From: Candidatus Zixiibacteriota bacterium
GTDB taxonomy: Bacteria; Zixibacteria; MSB-5A5; GN15; JAAZOE01
DNA length: 6,402 nucleotides
Direction of reading: 5' to 3'
Assembly (NCBI GenBank): GCA_030588275.1
Contig: JAUUYJ010000149.1
Span: forward strand, 1-6,402
Shown: positions 5,015 to 6,402 of the stretch, one piece after another
Position numbering within the stretch: the stretch's first letter is position 1
Layout: each line of letters opens with the position of its first letter
Position numbers and translations under genes: made by a program
Notes under the pieces: model-generated
The model's input: the letters and a program-made list of their open reading frames with translations, nothing else
Told to the model about the DNA's origin: nothing
Database searches by the model: none

Positions 5015-6280
5015 TTACCCCTGACGCTCGACATACAGCGGAAATTCAGTACAAAACTGTTTGACCTCGTCAGCCACGACAGCGTACGCTGTTTTATTCC
5101 CCAGGTTATCAACGACCCGGGTAATAAATCTGGCAATCGTTTCCATCTCCGGCTCCTTCATGCCACGCGACGTCACCGCCGGGGTCCCTAACCGAACGCC
5201 TGATGTTACAAATGCTTTGGCCGGATCAAACGGAACGGTATTCTTATTGGAGGTTATATTAGCCTTATCCAGAGCCCTCTCAACCATTTTGCCTGTGATT
5301 TTCTTACCGTCTGACCGTTTACAATCGATAAAATTCATCAGCATCAGATGGGTATCGGTTCCACCAGAGACCAGCTTGATTCCACCATCAATTAACGTCT
5401 CCGCCATCTGGTTCGCGTTGGCAACGATCTGCTTTTGGTAAATCTTGAAATCATCCCCCAAAGCCTCTTTGAAAGCGACCGCCTTGGCGGCGATAATATG
5501 CATCAGCGGTCCACCCTGAATTCCGGGCATGACCGTTCGGTCGATGTCAGCCGCATATTTATCTTTGCATAAAATCATCCCACCACGCGGACCACGCAAC
5601 GTCTTATGCGTTGTTGTCGTCACAAAATCGGCGTAAGGAATCGGTGAAGGATGGAGCCCGGTCGCAACCAGACCGGCAATATGAGCAATATCGACCATCA
5701 GGTAAGCACCGCAACTGTCAGCCGCCTCCCGAAAACGGGCAAAATCAAGAATCCGAGGATAAGCAGAAGCTCCCGCCACAATCATTTTTGGCTTAACTTT
5801 CGCCGCCTGCTCGATCAGTTTACCGTAATCGATAACCTCGGTTTCAGGCTCGACCTGATACGGCACAATATTATAAAACTGTCCCGTAAAATTAATCGGA
5901 TGACCATGCGTCAGGTGACCACCATGAGCCAGATCAAGCCCCATCACGGTATCCCCCGGTTTCAAGACCGAGAAATATACCGCCATGTTCGCCTGCGAAC
6001 CGGAGTGTGGTTGAACGTTGGCATGCTCCGCTCCAAACAGCTGAAGGGCACGTTGACGAGCCAAATTCTCTGCAATATCGACATACTCACAGCCACCGTA
6101 ATACCGTTTTCCCGGATACCCTTCGGCATATTTATTGGTCATCACCCCACCAGCCGCCTCCATGACAGCTTCGGAGACGAAGTTCTCGCTGGCGATCAGC
6201 TCAAGTTTAAACGCCTGCCTTTTAGCTTCCGACGTCAAAGCGTCGTACAGTTCAGGATCGAATTTTTCTATATTTGACAT
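5015..6280 (-). CDS. glyA: Serine hydroxymethyltransferase
   Basis: GlyA is a cytosolic PLP enzyme that converts serine and tetrahydrofolate to glycine and 5,10-methylenetetrahydrofolate, the main source of one-carbon units. The protein has 421 residues, the usual bacterial length. Landmarks are ELIASENFVS (27-36), the YAEGYPGKRYYGG loop (51-63), HSGSQAN (92-98), DIAHIAG (197-203, with the PLP-contacting Asp and His), the Schiff-base Lys226 within TTTTHKTLRGPRGG (221-234), and SGVRLGTPAVTSRG (360-373, with the carboxylate-binding Arg). All are intact. The ATG at 6280 follows GGGGA (6290-6294) at 9-base spacing and gives the family's normal N-terminus. The open frame further upstream only overlaps rpiB out of frame and is discarded. 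It starts 16 bases after rpiB, so the two are probably one operon. Confidence 0.98.
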   Translation of the reverse strand: MSNIEKFDPELYDALTSEAKRQAFKLELIASENFVSEAVMEAAGGVMTNKYAEGYPGKRYYGGCEYVDIAENLARQRALQLFGAEHANVQPHSGSQANMAVYFSVLKPGDTVMGLDLAHGGHLTHGHPINFTGQFYNIVPYQVEPETEVIDYGKLIEQAAKVKPKMIVAGASAYPRILDFARFREAADSCGAYLMVDIAHIAGLVATGLHPSPIPYADFVTTTTHKTLRGPRGGMILCKDKYAADIDRTVMPGIQGGPLMHIIAAKAVAFKEALGDDFKIYQKQIVANANQMAETLIDGGIKLVSGGTDTHLMLMNFIDCKRSDGKKITGKMVERALDKANITSNKNTVPFDPAKAFVTSGVRLGTPAVTSRGMKEPEMETIARFITRVVDNLGNKTAYAVVADEVKQFCTEFPLYVERQG

Positions 6281-6296
6281 TTTGAGAATTCCCCAA

Positions 6297-6402
6297 TTAT
6301 TCGGTAATGCCGGAATCTGGAATCTTAGCCAGCCGACGGCGATGCCGCCCGGACTCGAATTCAGACTCAAGCCATACTTTAACAATTTCTTCTATCTCGT
6401 TA
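6297..6402 (-). CDS. rpiB: Ribose-5-phosphate isomerase B, C-terminal end only
   Basis: Only the last 34 residues and the TAA stop are in the window; the rest lies beyond the right edge. The visible sequence runs NEIEEIVKVWLESEFESGRH and then RRRLAKIPDSGITE. The pattern of an IVKVWL helix followed by EFxxGRHxRRxxKI is the typical C-terminus of RpiB, which interconverts ribose 5-phosphate and ribulose 5-phosphate in the pentose phosphate pathway. rpiB next to glyA is a common arrangement, which supports the call. The short length visible limits certainty. Confidence 0.88.
   Translation of the reverse strand, partial: NEIEEIVKVWLESEFESGRHRRRLAKIPDSGITE

Noticed and set aside
5651..6277. Plus-strand open frame of 208 codons opposite glyA
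   Set aside because: It lies wholly antisense to an intact, highly conserved gene and shows no family features.
6281..6385. Longer start for glyA
   Set aside because: The extension overlaps the rpiB coding end in another frame, and the ATG at 6280 has a ribosome binding site and the normal family N-terminus.

Overview
The window is a compact stretch of bacterial housekeeping genes, all on the minus strand. It is about half GC and has no mobile element, CRISPR array, phage gene or rRNA. Gene content is bacterial without doubt (Der, NrdR, TatC, RpiB). The phylum cannot be fixed from sequence alone. The gene run rpiB-glyA-nrdR and a DUF512 radical-SAM gene directly upstream of der both recur in several distant bacterial groups. 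Acidic tails on two proteins and a tRNA without encoded CCA fit an uncultured or less-studied lineage, but that is a guess.

Read in the direction of transcription (right to left), the layout is as follows. The window opens with the last 34 codons of rpiB (6297-6402). glyA (serine hydroxymethyltransferase, 5015-6280) starts 16 bases later. After a 74-base gap with a likely promoter comes a translationally coupled pair: an MTH1187/DUF77-family thiamine-binding-like protein (4635-4940) and cutA (4225-4638), sharing an ATGA overlap. A gene-free stretch of 423 bases (3802-4224) follows. It holds a terminator-like hairpin, a good sigma70-type promoter candidate, and two dyad-symmetric sites, one of them a perfect 16-base palindrome 32 bases before nrdR. 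The second block is nrdR (3352-3801), tatC (2536-3342), a tRNA-Gly with anticodon CCC (2374-2445) that has its own near-consensus promoter, a 47-base unbroken polypyrimidine tract, a PDZ/radical-SAM/DUF512 protein (1009-2298), and the first 336 codons of der (1-1009, cut by the window edge). der starts inside the stop codon of the DUF512 gene (TAGTG).

The genes serve general cell functions: pentose phosphate and one-carbon metabolism (rpiB, glyA), small cytosolic ligand- or metal-binding proteins (the DUF77 protein, CutA), control of deoxyribonucleotide synthesis (NrdR), export of folded proteins (TatC), glycine decoding (tRNA) and ribosome assembly (Der). I see no defence system, secondary-metabolite cluster or other unknown multi-gene system. 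The points most worth a second look are the regulatory region before nrdR, the acidic C-terminal tails on TatC and CutA, the pyrimidine tract after the tRNA, and the tightly coupled, poorly understood DUF512 protein next to Der.
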